64,000 nt of DNA from Flavivirga aquimarina (lineage in GTDB: Bacteria; Bacteroidota; Bacteroidia; Flavobacteriales; Flavobacteriaceae): assembly GCF_030540835.1 (NCBI RefSeq), contig NZ_JAUOEK010000155.1, positions 62,001-126,000 of the forward strand, read 5' to 3'. This document shows positions 18,255 through 27,265 of the stretch, piece by piece. A program made the position numbers and the translations under genes. How positions within the stretch are numbered: position 1 is the first letter of the stretch; each line of letters opens with the position of its first letter. The notes under the pieces are model-generated. The model did no database searches and was not told the origin of the DNA. It saw nothing but the letters and a program-made list of their open reading frames with translations.

Positions 18255-19088
18255 ATGGTAAATAAAGAAGATAAGCATAAAATTTTAATTTTAGGAGCTA
18301 GTGGTTTTTTAGGAGGTGCTATTTACAAAGAGCTCTGCTCCTACTTTAAAACCTTTGGAACATATAACACCCCCAATAAACAACATGAAAAAAACAATCA
18401 TTTTTTTCAATATAATATAGAGGAAGATGATGTTTATGAAATATTAGAAATAGTAAAACCCACCATCGTTATTTCTGCACTTCGTGGTGATTTTTCAGCG
18501 CAATGGATAGCACATCAACACCTTGCAGAATACGTGTTTGCAAACAAAATAAAACTTATTTTTCTATCCTCTGCCAATGTTTTTGATGCTTATAGTAAAT
18601 ACCCAAGCTACGAAACCGATAAAACCTTAAGCCATAGTATTTATGGGCATTTCAAAATTAAAATTGAAAATATGCTATTGCGCATGCCTAAAAAGCAAAT
18701 AGCTGTTTTAAGGCTACCTATGGTTTTTGGAGCACAATCTCCCAGAATAATAGAAATGTGTGAAAAAATCAAAGAAAAAGAGCCCATAGAAGTGTTTCCT
18801 AACTTGATTATGAATGTGACTAACGATATAAAAGTAACTCAACAAATCCACTATATCATCAACAGAAACAAATCAGGAGTATATCATTTAGGAAGTAGTG
18901 ATCTGGTTCACCATGACGACTTTATTAAAGAAATTGTTAATTCTTTCGAGCATCGCAATAAAGTGATTTATAAAAATGTTTATACAACTAATGACGATCG
19001 GTATTTAGCAGTGTTACCAAAATATAACATGTTGCCAAAGCACTTACAACTAGTAAGTGAGCAAATACTATCAGAATTAAAAGTATAA
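18255..19088 (+). CDS. NAD(P)-dependent SDR / RmlD-like reductase
   Basis: A 277-residue extended short-chain dehydrogenase. The Rossmann loop is LGASGFLGG (G14-x2-G17-x2-G20) and the catalytic Y130-x3-K134 pair is in SIYGHFKIK. The context (VISALRGDFSAQW, LSSANVFD) is like RmlD dTDP-4-dehydrorhamnose reductases, but no nucleotide-sugar genes are near, so the substrate is unknown. It lies 27 bases after glsA and probably belongs to the same transcript. Confidence 0.8.
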   Translation: MVNKEDKHKILILGASGFLGGAIYKELCSYFKTFGTYNTPNKQHEKNNHFFQYNIEEDDVYEILEIVKPTIVISALRGDFSAQWIAHQHLAEYVFANKIKLIFLSSANVFDAYSKYPSYETDKTLSHSIYGHFKIKIENMLLRMPKKQIAVLRLPMVFGAQSPRIIEMCEKIKEKEPIEVFPNLIMNVTNDIKVTQQIHYIINRNKSGVYHLGSSDLVHHDDFIKEIVNSFEHRNKVIYKNVYTTNDDRYLAVLPKYNMLPKHLQLVSEQILSELKV

Positions 19089-19149
19089 TTGATTATAATC
19101 TTTGAAATCGCTAAATTAGTAGAGTAAGACTTAATATAAATATATAATT

Positions 19150-19440
19150 ATGAGTAAACTTTCAGAACAAGATATAGAAAAACGATTATTGCACTTTCCA
19201 GATTGGGATTATTATGACAATGCCATTCACGCCGAATTTGAATTCGAAAATTTTAAAGACTGCTTTGGTGCCATGAGTCGAATCGCTTTCGAGTGTGAAG
19301 CCTTAAATCATCACCCAAATTGGTCTAACGTATATAATGTTCTTACCATTTCACTATCCACACATGATGCCAATGGAGTAACCTCTAAAGACTTTAAATT
19401 GGCAGAAGCTATTGAAACAATAGTAGAACCGGATGAGTAG
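19150..19440 (+). CDS. 4a-hydroxytetrahydrobiopterin dehydratase
   Basis: A 96-residue pterin-4a-carbinolamine dehydratase. The active-site pattern ALNHHPNWSNVYNVL, with the HHP triad and a later His in STHDANGVTSKDF, is complete. It recycles the oxidised pterin formed by aromatic amino acid hydroxylases. No hydroxylase gene is in the window. It follows the SDR gene by 61 bases. Confidence 0.93.
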   Translation: MSKLSEQDIEKRLLHFPDWDYYDNAIHAEFEFENFKDCFGAMSRIAFECEALNHHPNWSNVYNVLTISLSTHDANGVTSKDFKLAEAIETIVEPDE

Positions 19441-19660
19441 TCGTATATGGTGTTAAGTAGGCTGTGATCAGTATACAGACAGTATGCAGTAAACAGTACT
19501 TAATATTTGGAATTTGGAGCTTAAGTTTTAGATTTCAATGGGCATTAAAAAATTAAAACAAGCAAGTATTATTTTGGTTAGCAGATTTTTTTAAATTTGT
19601 TGGAATAAATAAAAACAAGTTCCTGCACTTATAAGGAACAGTAAATAAAAGTACATAATT
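19441..19660. repeat. Degenerate repeat-like DNA before yebC
   Basis: The gap holds a stretch around 19470-19500 built of near-repeats (CAGTATACAGACAGTATGCAGTAAACAGTAC). Similar CAGTA/ACTGC words occur at 13606-13620 and 30691-30715, suggesting another dispersed family. No gene or clear terminator is visible. Confidence 0.3.
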
Positions 19661-20380
19661 ATGGGAAGAGCTTTTGAGTTTAGAAAAGCAAGAAAAATGA
19701 AACGTTGGTCTGCTATGAGCAAAGCCTTTACGCGCATTGGTAAAGATATTGTTATGGCAGTAAAAGAAGGAGGCCCAGACCCAGCCAGTAATTCCCGTTT
19801 AAGAGCCGTAATACAAAATGCCAAGGCAGTAAACATGCCTAAAGACAATATAGAACGTGCCATAAAAAAAGCAAGTGATAAAAGCCAAGGCGATTATAAA
19901 GAAGTTGTTTTTGAAGGCTATGCACCTCATGGAATTGCTGTTTTAGTAGAAACTGCAACCGATAATAACACACGTACCGTAGCCAATGTAAGAAGTTATT
20001 TTAATAAATGTGATGGCAGTTTAGGTACATCAGGGTCTGTAGTTTTTATGTTTGACCATACTTGTAATTTTAGAATCAACGCAGAAGGTTTAGACCCGGA
20101 AGAAATAGAACTGGAATTTATAGATTTTGGTGCAGAAGAAGTCTTTGCAGATGATGATGGCATCTTAATATATGCGCCTTTTGAAAGCTTTGGAGCCATT
20201 CAAGCTGAATTAGAAACTCGGGAAATTGAAATTTTATCTTCTGGTTTTGAACGTATTCCACAAGTAACAAAACCACTAAGCGAAGAACAAACAGCTGATG
20301 TTGAAAAACTTTTAGAAAAGCTTGAAGAAGATGATGATGTGCAGAATGTCTATCACACCATGAAAGAAACTAGTGAATGA
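19661..20380 (+). CDS. YebC/PmpR-family regulatory protein
   Basis: A 239-residue member of the YebC/PmpR/TACO1 family, which binds DNA or acts on translation of proline-rich stretches, depending on the member. Seen: MGRAFEFRKARKMKRW at the start, GGPDPASNSRLRAVIQNAKA, NMPKDNIERAIKKAS, EGYAPHGIAVLVE, TDNNTRTVANVRSYFNK and GSLGTSGSV, all family blocks in order. Full length, cytosolic. Monocistronic in appearance. Confidence 0.95.
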   Translation: MGRAFEFRKARKMKRWSAMSKAFTRIGKDIVMAVKEGGPDPASNSRLRAVIQNAKAVNMPKDNIERAIKKASDKSQGDYKEVVFEGYAPHGIAVLVETATDNNTRTVANVRSYFNKCDGSLGTSGSVVFMFDHTCNFRINAEGLDPEEIELEFIDFGAEEVFADDDGILIYAPFESFGAIQAELETREIEILSSGFERIPQVTKPLSEEQTADVEKLLEKLEEDDDVQNVYHTMKETSE

Positions 20381-20759
20381 TTTGGGGCTCTTAAAAATGT
20401 AAAACTTATATTTTATAAAAAGAGTTTTTCGTTAACAAACTCAATACTTTCTTGTAATTCAAACGATAACTATTCTCCTCAAACAAACCTCAGACTAGTT
20501 TTAAAACTTGTGAAAATTAGTTTTTCATGTTAATTTCTTTTGAAAGCCTTTTAGCAACTTAACGTTTTCTTATGAAACAAATATAGTTTTACTTACCAGT
20601 ATGTATTTCTGCCTAATCAACTTCTCTTTTATATTCATTCTTTCAAATATTAAGTTATTTCATTTGAGAAACTCACTAAACTTTCCGTAAGAATAAATAT
20701 TATATATCTTTGATGAGTTTATTTATTTTTAAGGGGCTTCTAACTAACTTTTCTACATA

Positions 20760-20793
20760 AAAAAACTGTATGCAAAGACAACATACAGTTTTT
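20760..20793. terminator. Strong isolated hairpin terminator
   Basis: A perfect 12-bp stem (AAAAACTGTATG at 20761-20772 with CATACAGTTTTT at 20782-20793) and a 9-base loop. It has a T7 run on the minus strand and T5 on the plus strand. No large gene ends here, so it should close a short transcript on one strand or the other. Confidence 0.7.
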
Positions 20794-20847
20794 ATAATTG
20801 CACTAATTACCTAAAAAACGTAATTAATGATTCTTTTAAATTAGCGA

Positions 20848-20934
20848 TTATCCGCCCATAGTATCATTATATTCGGTTAATCTTTTCGAAATTTTAAGGC
20901 TACAAATTTTCATAGTTTTCATTTTATTGTTCAT
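20848..20934 (-). CDS. Possible 28-residue peptide ending in Gly-Gly
   Basis: Frame from ATG (20934) to TAA (20848); an in-frame ATG also lies two codons upstream. The product ends MKICSLKISKRLTEYNDTMGG. The shape (short, Lys-rich start, spaced Leu, acidic-Met before a terminal GG) recalls double-glycine leader peptides of Bacteroidota natural products, but no core peptide follows the GG and no maturation enzyme or transporter is nearby. The strong minus-strand terminator 55 bases downstream is the main support for a transcript. It may be chance or a decayed precursor. Confidence 0.3.
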   Translation of the reverse strand: MNNKMKTMKICSLKISKRLTEYNDTMGG

Positions 20935-21097
20935 ATTCATTACTAAATATAGTAATTTTTTTATAATTATTATTATTTTAACGATATAATATATGTTTTA
21001 AGGATATATCAAATAAAACATTATTAATTTAAAACATTCTCAACATATAAAAAATTATATTACGATTTTATCATTTTATTTATTTTTTACAATCTAT

Positions 21098-21622
21098 TTA
21101 ATTAATATCAAAATTCTTGCCAAACCCATAATGACCGTTTTTTATACAGCTTACAGTATTGAATTCTTTCCTAAATATCTTGGTTAATCCACTAAATCCA
21201 TTCCTAGCTATCAACGTAAACCTTAATTTTGTATCACTTGCTCCCAATATACCACTTAAATCTTCAGTGGTTCTAAACAAAAATGCACTTTTACCTGTAT
21301 TTTTAAATAGATGCTTTCCAGCCAAATAATTAGTACTTCTATCTACTATTTTTAAATCTACGGATCTATTATTACTACCATTTTCAACATGGTATATTGT
21401 TAAGCTTTCTAAATTAGCATTCAGATCGTATGAAACAAAGAAAGATTTGTTGATTACTTTTATTAAGTATGATCCCTTTAAATCATCACCATATTGGTCT
21501 GTATCCAAATATGCTATTTTCTTAGCAATTTTAAATTTAGGCTTTTGAAACAAAAAAAGTGACAATACCAATACAAATGAACCTATAAAACTAGCTAGTA
21601 CGCCTATCCAAAATGAATCCAT
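21098..21622 (-). CDS. Orphan membrane-anchored protein
   Basis: A 174-residue protein I do not recognise. One membrane segment covers residues ~5-25 (IGVLASFIGSFVLVLSLFLF), followed by a mostly beta-looking domain with stretches such as GSYLIKVINKSFFVSYDLNANLESL and KLRFTLIARNGFSGLTKIFRKEF, perhaps an Ig-like or arrestin-like sandwich facing one side of the membrane. It stands alone between AT-rich gaps of 700 and 350 bases, which suggests a recent acquisition or a lineage-specific gene. Confidence 0.6.
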   Translation of the reverse strand: MDSFWIGVLASFIGSFVLVLSLFLFQKPKFKIAKKIAYLDTDQYGDDLKGSYLIKVINKSFFVSYDLNANLESLTIYHVENGSNNRSVDLKIVDRSTNYLAGKHLFKNTGKSAFLFRTTEDLSGILGASDTKLRFTLIARNGFSGLTKIFRKEFNTVSCIKNGHYGFGKNFDIN

Positions 21623-21973
21623 AAATGAATTTTATTTAATATGTTTTTTAGTTCTAAGGATTCTCAAATATATGAAAATTATTACAAACACTTAATATTC
21701 AAAAATATACTAAAATTACGACAGATATTATTTAACTAACCCTAGAACTTATTGACAAAACTGAAAGCATATATTGATTAGTTTTTTGTATTTTTATAAA
21801 TTAAATAGGTCTTTTTAATCTAAATGTAAGTGATTGAAAGACCTCTAATGAATCAATCAAATCTGTACTTTTAAAAAACACCATAAACAAAAGGATATGA
21901 CTAACGAACGACGACATCCAAAATGTATACTATGTAAAAAAGAACTAAATACAAAAGTATAAAAACAGTCATT
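21623..21973. other. AT-rich gap upstream of the Gfo/Idh gene
   Basis: 351 bases. It contains a 21-codon frame at 21897-21962 (with CILCKK) preceded by AAAAGGAT, which I do not trust as a gene, and a dispersed-repeat copy at its right end. Nothing else is recognisable. Confidence 0.4.
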
Positions 21974-21997
21974 TTGAGCACAGTTGAAAAATCACAT
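21968..21997. repeat. Dispersed repeat overlapping the Gfo/Idh start
   Basis: A 30-base element starting GTCATTTTGAGCAC that matches the copy at 13626-13655 at 23 of 30 positions. The proposed TTG start at 21974 lies inside it, so the first eight codons of the oxidoreductase are repeat-derived. Confidence 0.55.
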
Positions 21998-22984
21998 TCC
22001 CTTAAACTCAATAAAATAATTAAATGGGGTATTATAGGCTGCGGAAATGTCACAGAAGTTAAAAGTGGCCCTCCTTATAAAACAACAACAGGTTTTGAGT
22101 TATCTGCTGTTATGAGACGAGACCTTGATAAAGCAAAAGACTATGCCCAAAGGCATAATATAAGTAAAGTCTATAATAATGCCGATGAATTAATTAACGA
22201 TGGTGAAATCGATGCTGTATACATAGCAACACCTCCAGACACACATAAGTTTTATGCCTTAAAAGTTGCTGCTGCTAATAAACCTTGCTGTATTGAAAAA
22301 CCAATGACACCAAGTTATTCTGAAAGCTTAGCGATATATCAGGCCTTTAAAGAAAAAAAACTACCGCTATTCGTAGCCTATTACAGAAGGTCTTTACCTC
22401 GGTTCAATCAAATAAAAGAGTGGTTAGATAATAACTATATTGGAGATGTAAGACATATAAATTGGTGTTTAAATAAACCGGCTAGCGATTTAGATAAGTC
22501 TAAAACCTACAATTGGCGAACAGATGCTAAAATAGCACCCGGAGGTTATTTTGACGATCTGGCAAGTCATGGACTCGATTTGTTTACTTACCTACTCGGC
22601 AATATAAAAGAGGCTCATGGTATAAGTGATAATCAACAAAGGCTTTATACAGCTAAAGATGCTGTAACAGCCTGCTGGGTACATGAGAACGGTACTACTG
22701 GGTCTGGTAATTGGAATTTTGGTTGCGATGCTCATACCGATAAAGTTCAAATTTTTGGAAGTAATGGCTCTATTCAATTTTCTATTTTTCATGATAACCC
22801 TATCATATTAAACAGCGATACAAAAAGTGAAGAATTGTTTATTGAAAACCCAAAGCATATTCAAAGTTATCATATAGAAGGCATGCGTGATATGTTAATC
22901 AACAAAAATTATATACACCCGTCTCTTGGTGAGTCTGCGCTACATACTAATTGGATTATGGATAAAATACTGGGTAAACTTTAA
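21974..22984 (+). CDS. Gfo/Idh/MocA-family oxidoreductase
   Basis: A 336-residue NAD(P)-dependent sugar-type oxidoreductase. The Rossmann motif is KWGIIGCGNVTE (residues 17-28), and the conserved EKP motif is at 108-110 in CCIEKPMTPSY. ISTIDLINE-like C-terminal catalytic residues appear in GGYFDDLASHGLDLFTYLLG. No in-frame ATG exists near the expected N-terminus; TTG at 21974 is the best start and falls inside a dispersed repeat. Substrate is unknown. The gene stands alone and converges with the NYN gene across a 56-base repeat. Confidence 0.85.
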   Translation: MSTVEKSHSLKLNKIIKWGIIGCGNVTEVKSGPPYKTTTGFELSAVMRRDLDKAKDYAQRHNISKVYNNADELINDGEIDAVYIATPPDTHKFYALKVAAANKPCCIEKPMTPSYSESLAIYQAFKEKKLPLFVAYYRRSLPRFNQIKEWLDNNYIGDVRHINWCLNKPASDLDKSKTYNWRTDAKIAPGGYFDDLASHGLDLFTYLLGNIKEAHGISDNQQRLYTAKDAVTACWVHENGTTGSGNWNFGCDAHTDKVQIFGSNGSIQFSIFHDNPIILNSDTKSEELFIENPKHIQSYHIEGMRDMLINKNYIHPSLGESALHTNWIMDKILGKL

Positions 22985-22988
22985 AAAT

Positions 22989-23037
22989 TTCTGCTTTTCG
23001 TCGCAGCCTGTCTTGAGCGAAGTCGAAAGGCAGGAAT
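22989..23037. repeat. Palindromic repeat, copy B (between converging genes)
   Basis: The element includes GTCGCAGCCTGTCTTGAGCG and CGAAAGGCAGGAAT. It matches the reverse complement of copy A at 14691-14754. CTGCTTTTCG can pair with CGAAAGGCAG (one mismatch), so it folds back and may stop transcription from both sides. It fills nearly all of the 56-base gap. Confidence 0.7.
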
Positions 23038-23040
23038 ATA

Positions 23041-23769
23041 TCATTTATTCTTAACATAAATCAATTTAAACCTGCCACTGTTTCGGTCTCGCTGTTCCAT
23101 TTCAAAATGATCTAACGATTTAAAAAGCGGCATTAATTTATCAAAACCAAAGTTTCTGGAATCAAAATTGGGTTGCTTTTTTAATATTAAAGAACCTACA
23201 TCTCCCAAAAAAGCCCAACCATCATCATCCGCAGCGTCAGATACTGAGTTTTTAAGAAGTCTAATAACCTTAGGTGTGATATTATATAAGTTAGCTTTTT
23301 TAGCTTTACCTTCCTTATCATCTTTTTCAATATCTTTTTTTAGAATTTCCAGATAAATAAACTTATCACAAGCAACAATAAACGGGTTAGGCGTTTTCTT
23401 TTCTCCCATGCCATAAACTTGCATACCAGCTTCTCTTAATCGTGTGGCTAGTTTTGTGAAATCACTATCGGAAGACACTAAACAAAAACCATCAACTTTT
23501 TCTGAGTATAAAATATCCATCGCATCAATTATCATAGCAGAATCTGTAGCATTCTTCCCCGTAGTATAACCATATTGTTGAATGGGCGTAATAGCATTTT
23601 CAAGCAATACGCCTTTCCACTTGGATAGGTGTGGCTTCGTCCAATCCCCATAAATTCGCTTTATTGTTGGAGTGCCATATTTTGCTATTTCCTCCATCAT
23701 TTCAGAAATATATTTTGATGGAATATTATCACCATCAATTAATACAGCAATCTTAGTGTCTTTTATCAT
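23041..23769 (-). CDS. NYN-domain protein with C-terminal OST-HTH/LOTUS domain
   Basis: A 242-residue protein of the LabA/DUF88 group. The NYN (PIN-like) nuclease fold spans ~1-145, with acidic residues D12 and D14 in VLIDGDNIPS and DGFCLVSSDSDFTKLATRLREAG. A LOTUS/OST-HTH RNA-binding domain covers about 165-240 (DGWAFLGDVGSLILKKQPNF, FGFDKLMPLFKSL). This pairing suggests RNA binding and perhaps cleavage. The target is unknown. Single gene. Confidence 0.85.
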   Translation of the reverse strand: MIKDTKIAVLIDGDNIPSKYISEMMEEIAKYGTPTIKRIYGDWTKPHLSKWKGVLLENAITPIQQYGYTTGKNATDSAMIIDAMDILYSEKVDGFCLVSSDSDFTKLATRLREAGMQVYGMGEKKTPNPFIVACDKFIYLEILKKDIEKDDKEGKAKKANLYNITPKVIRLLKNSVSDAADDDGWAFLGDVGSLILKKQPNFDSRNFGFDKLMPLFKSLDHFEMEQRDRNSGRFKLIYVKNK

Positions 23770-23931
23770 AAGAGCTAAAGATACTGATATATTGTTTATT
23801 AAATGCCTTTAGCAACTAGAACATTAGGTTTCTTTTAACATTATTTATAGAGTATAAGCTATTATTTATGTATAATTTTATAATGACTAATTCAAATATT
23901 AATATATCAAAATTTTAATTGTTCTAACATC

Positions 23932-26538
23932 ATGAAACTTAAAGTCCTAAAATCCACAAAACTCATTTGTTTTGTTTTAACGCTATTACTTTTTTATATA
24001 CCTGAAAACGTACAAGCTCAAAAAAGAAAAAAAGGGAAGAAAAAAGACCAAACAGAAATCGTTGCTCAACCTGTTAAGCCTGCTAATAAAAAAAAGAAAA
24101 CGATTGCAGAACTGGTTAAATCCAGTAAAAAAATTGAAGGCTTATTCTCTATTTATCAAGACACGATCACTGGAGCGATACAAATGGTTATTTCTGATGA
24201 CCAATTAAATAAAGAGTACATCTATTTTAGCCAAATAGCCAATGGAGTTATGGATGCCGGTAGAATTATTAGAGGTTCTTACAGAGGGTCTAAGGTATTT
24301 AAAATTGAAAAATATTTTAATAAAATAGAGTTTATAACACAAAATACATCATTTTATTTTGATCCGAAAAGTGCCCTTTCAAAGTCTAAAGATGCTAATA
24401 TTAGCAATGGAAATATGGCTAGCATAAAAATTGAAAGTCATGACAAAAAAAAGGGGCTCTATCTAATAAAAGCTGATAATTTATTTTTAGCAGAAACCTT
24501 ATCGCAAATTAAACGGCCAAATATACCGGGAAGACCACCTACTGCTTTTAAACTAGGCAATTTAAATAAAACGAAAACGAAAATAGAGGCCATTCGAAAT
24601 TATGATAATAATACCGATTTGGCCGTAGAATATGTATATTCTTCACCTTCTGTTTTAAACAATGGCTCTAATGCTGTAGTAGATGGAAGAAATGTAAGTA
24701 TTAAAGTTTTTCATAGTTTGATAGCCATGCCAGAAAACGATTATGAGGCTAGGTATGATGATCCCAGGGTTGGTTATTTCACAACTAAGGTAGATGACCA
24801 AACATCTACCAGTGCAACTCCTTATCGCGATTTGGTACATCGTTGGAATTTAAAAAAGAAAGACCCGAATGCAGCCATCTCAGAGCCTGTAGAACCTATT
24901 ACTTGGTGGATAGAAAATTCAACACCGATAGAATGGCGTGAAACTATAAAAAATGGGGTTTTACAATGGAATGTCGCTTTTGAAAAAGCCGGATTTAAAA
25001 ATGCTATGGTAGTTAAAATTCAACCAGATGATGCCACTTGGGATGCCGGAGATATACGATATAATGTCCTTCGCTGGACATCGTCTCCACAACCACCTTT
25101 TGGCGGCTATGGTCCTAGTTTTGTAAACCCAAAAACAGGACAGATTTTAGGAGCAGATATTATGTTAGAATACGTGCATTTTACTAATAGGGTTATGTAT
25201 GATAAATTATTTGATCCAACATCCCTAAATGAAACGTTCGAGAATTCTAATACAGAAGAAGACCATGCGATGTATTGTTCTTTAGGACATGTTATGCACG
25301 AAAACATACTTTTTGGAAATACGGTATTAAAGGCTACTGATGCTTCAGATTTAGAGATGAAACGTATGAAAAAAGAAGCTATGACTTCTTTAATCATGCA
25401 TGAAATTGGGCATACTTTGGGTTTAAACCACAATATGAAAGCAAGCCAATTATTTACTCCTGAACAATTGGCTGATGCCGATTTCATTAAAGGTAAATGC
25501 TTAGCCGGTTCTGTAATGGATTATGCTGCTATAAACATCACTAAAGACAGAACAAAACAAGGACAATATTATGATACTGCGGTTGGGCCTTATGATGTTT
25601 GGGCCATTCAATTTGGGTATACCCCTTTTAAAACCAAACTTGAGAGAACAGAATTATTAGAACAATCTACCAAACCAGAACTTATTTTTGGTAATGACGC
25701 TGATGATATGCGATCTCCCGGAAAAGCCATCGATCCAAGAGTTATGGTTGGAGACTTATCTAACGATCAAATTAGATATTCTATAGATCGATTTGAAACA
25801 ATTAACACTATGATGCGTGGCATAAAAGATAAGTTTACTAAATCTGGTAAGTCTTATCAGGAATTGAGACAAGCTTATTATATTTTAAGCAGTCAAAAAG
25901 GAAGTGCTGCTAACGTAACTTCAAGGTTTATTGGCGGTGTTTATGTAGATAGAGCTATGGCTGGACAACATGGCGGAAAAACACCATATACACCGGTAAG
26001 TCTAGAAGATCAAAAAAGAGCTATGGCCGCTCTAAGTAAATATGTTTTTGCACCTAATGCTTTTAATGCACCTAATGACTTATATAACTATTTGGCAATG
26101 CAAAGAAGAGGGTTTAATTTTATGACAAGACCAGAAGACCCTAAAATTCACGAACAAGTACTGGGGTATCAAAAAAATGTACTTAATCATATATTACATT
26201 ACAATACATTACAAAGAATTACAGATTCCCAATTATATGGCAATACCTATAGTTTATCTACCTTTATGAATGATTTAAACCGAGCTATTTTTAAGGCAGA
26301 TATTTATTATAATGTCAACTCTTTTAGGCAAAATTTACAACTGGAATATACCAATAAGCTCATAAACATGCTTACTGGAAAACAAAGCAGTAATTATACA
26401 AACAGTGCTAAGTCTATGGCTTTATATAATTTAAAGAACATCAAAACAATGGCTTCTAACACAGGAAATATATCATCTAGAGCTCATAAACAACATTTAA
26501 GGATACTTATTGATAATGCTTTAAAAGAGATAAAGTAA
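23932..26538 (+). CDS. Secreted zinc-dependent metalloprotease (metzincin, DUF5117/DUF4953 type)
   Basis: An 868-residue exported protease. The signal peptide ends near VQAQ (residue ~30) and is followed by a Lys-rich spacer. A DUF5118/DUF5117-like beta region leads into the catalytic domain with the full metzincin motif HEIGHTLGLNH (H490, E491, H494, H500) and a Met-turn SVMDYA (M529). The C-terminal ~300 residues are helical. I see no T9SS sorting domain, so it is probably periplasmic or outer-membrane associated. Substrates are unknown. It has its own terminator. Confidence 0.9.
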   Translation: MKLKVLKSTKLICFVLTLLLFYIPENVQAQKRKKGKKKDQTEIVAQPVKPANKKKKTIAELVKSSKKIEGLFSIYQDTITGAIQMVISDDQLNKEYIYFSQIANGVMDAGRIIRGSYRGSKVFKIEKYFNKIEFITQNTSFYFDPKSALSKSKDANISNGNMASIKIESHDKKKGLYLIKADNLFLAETLSQIKRPNIPGRPPTAFKLGNLNKTKTKIEAIRNYDNNTDLAVEYVYSSPSVLNNGSNAVVDGRNVSIKVFHSLIAMPENDYEARYDDPRVGYFTTKVDDQTSTSATPYRDLVHRWNLKKKDPNAAISEPVEPITWWIENSTPIEWRETIKNGVLQWNVAFEKAGFKNAMVVKIQPDDATWDAGDIRYNVLRWTSSPQPPFGGYGPSFVNPKTGQILGADIMLEYVHFTNRVMYDKLFDPTSLNETFENSNTEEDHAMYCSLGHVMHENILFGNTVLKATDASDLEMKRMKKEAMTSLIMHEIGHTLGLNHNMKASQLFTPEQLADADFIKGKCLAGSVMDYAAINITKDRTKQGQYYDTAVGPYDVWAIQFGYTPFKTKLERTELLEQSTKPELIFGNDADDMRSPGKAIDPRVMVGDLSNDQIRYSIDRFETINTMMRGIKDKFTKSGKSYQELRQAYYILSSQKGSAANVTSRFIGGVYVDRAMAGQHGGKTPYTPVSLEDQKRAMAALSKYVFAPNAFNAPNDLYNYLAMQRRGFNFMTRPEDPKIHEQVLGYQKNVLNHILHYNTLQRITDSQLYGNTYSLSTFMNDLNRAIFKADIYYNVNSFRQNLQLEYTNKLINMLTGKQSSNYTNSAKSMALYNLKNIKTMASNTGNISSRAHKQHLRILIDNALKEIK

Positions 26539-26562
26539 AGAATATAAAGATATTTTAAACAA

Positions 26563-26594
26563 AAAAGCTACCATATTTATACATGGTAGCTTTT
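26563..26594 (+). terminator. Terminator of the metalloprotease gene
   Basis: A perfect 12-bp stem (AAAAGCTACCAT with its complement), 8-base loop and 3' T-run, 24 bases after the stop. Confidence 0.8.
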
Positions 26595-26715
26595 AGTTTT
26601 TGTAAAGTAGAAATGTTTCTTTTTAGGAACAAATAATTGTTTACTTTATGTTTCATTTCCAATACATTAAATAATATTCAAACTCTATGCCACTTTTAAT
26701 GAGTCTTAATATTAT

Positions 26716-27264
26716 CTAGTAATTTTTATACTTTTTCCCTTTTACGCCTTTAAAATAATTACGAATAAACTTAAAATCTGATTCTACATCATCAGTTGGA
26801 TAAAAAGGAACAGAAATTTTATTTTGTTTATTTTCAAAATCTAATGTTATCATAATAATTGGCACTTGAGCTTTTTTAGCTATATAATAAAATCCTGTAC
26901 GCCACTTATCTACTTTTTTACGGGTTCCTTCTGGTGCTAAAGCCATCCGAAATTCTTCTTTTTCTTCAAATAACTTAGCAATAATATTCACTTTATTTTC
27001 TTTAGTATATCTATTAATTGGTAATCCTCCCAATGCTTTAAAAAACCAGCCTATTGGAAAAACAAACAATTCTTTTTTACCTATAAAATGTGTTTTTATT
27101 CCTAATACAGAACGCAATAAAATAGCAATATAAAAGTCATGCCAGCTTGTATGTGGCACAGTTATAATAATTGCTTTTTTAACCGACTTTTTAGAAATTT
27201 TAATATTGCCTACTACTTTCCAGCCTAATAAATTAAAGTAAATAAGTCTGGCCAGCCATTGCAT
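26716..27264 (-). CDS. PlsC-like 1-acylglycerol-3-phosphate acyltransferase
   Basis: A 182-residue short acyltransferase. The catalytic H-x4-D is H38 to D43 in VPHTSWHDFY, and the substrate motif PEGTRKK is at 111-117 with the acceptor loop GLPINR at 80-85. It should move an acyl chain to a lysophospholipid or related glycerol lipid at the inner membrane. At 182 residues it is shorter than housekeeping PlsC (~240). It is one base after the KdnB-like gene and so is the last gene of the kdsB operon, which hints at a role in envelope lipid building. Confidence 0.85.
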   Translation of the reverse strand: MQWLARLIYFNLLGWKVVGNIKISKKSVKKAIIITVPHTSWHDFYIAILLRSVLGIKTHFIGKKELFVFPIGWFFKALGGLPINRYTKENKVNIIAKLFEEKEEFRMALAPEGTRKKVDKWRTGFYYIAKKAQVPIIMITLDFENKQNKISVPFYPTDDVESDFKFIRNYFKGVKGKKYKNY

Positions 27265-27265
27265 A

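Larger units (their letters stand above)
20381..21097. other. Gene-poor AT-rich gap with small-transcript signals
   Basis: 717 bases without a conventional gene. It holds a near-perfect promoter-like pair (TTTC at 20682 and TATCTTTG at 20705-20712, 19-base spacing), a strong hairpin at 20760-20793 and a 28- to 30-codon frame on the minus strand (below). The rest is AT-rich and shows nothing I can name. Confidence 0.5.

Noticed and set aside
20381-21097. Mobile element or attachment site in the AT-rich gap
   Set aside because: No transposase, integrase, tRNA or paired terminal repeats are visible around it.
21897-21962. A 21-codon frame with a CILCKK motif and a good upstream AAAAGGAT
   Set aside because: Too short, no known relative, ends against a dispersed repeat; position before the oxidoreductase gives no further support.
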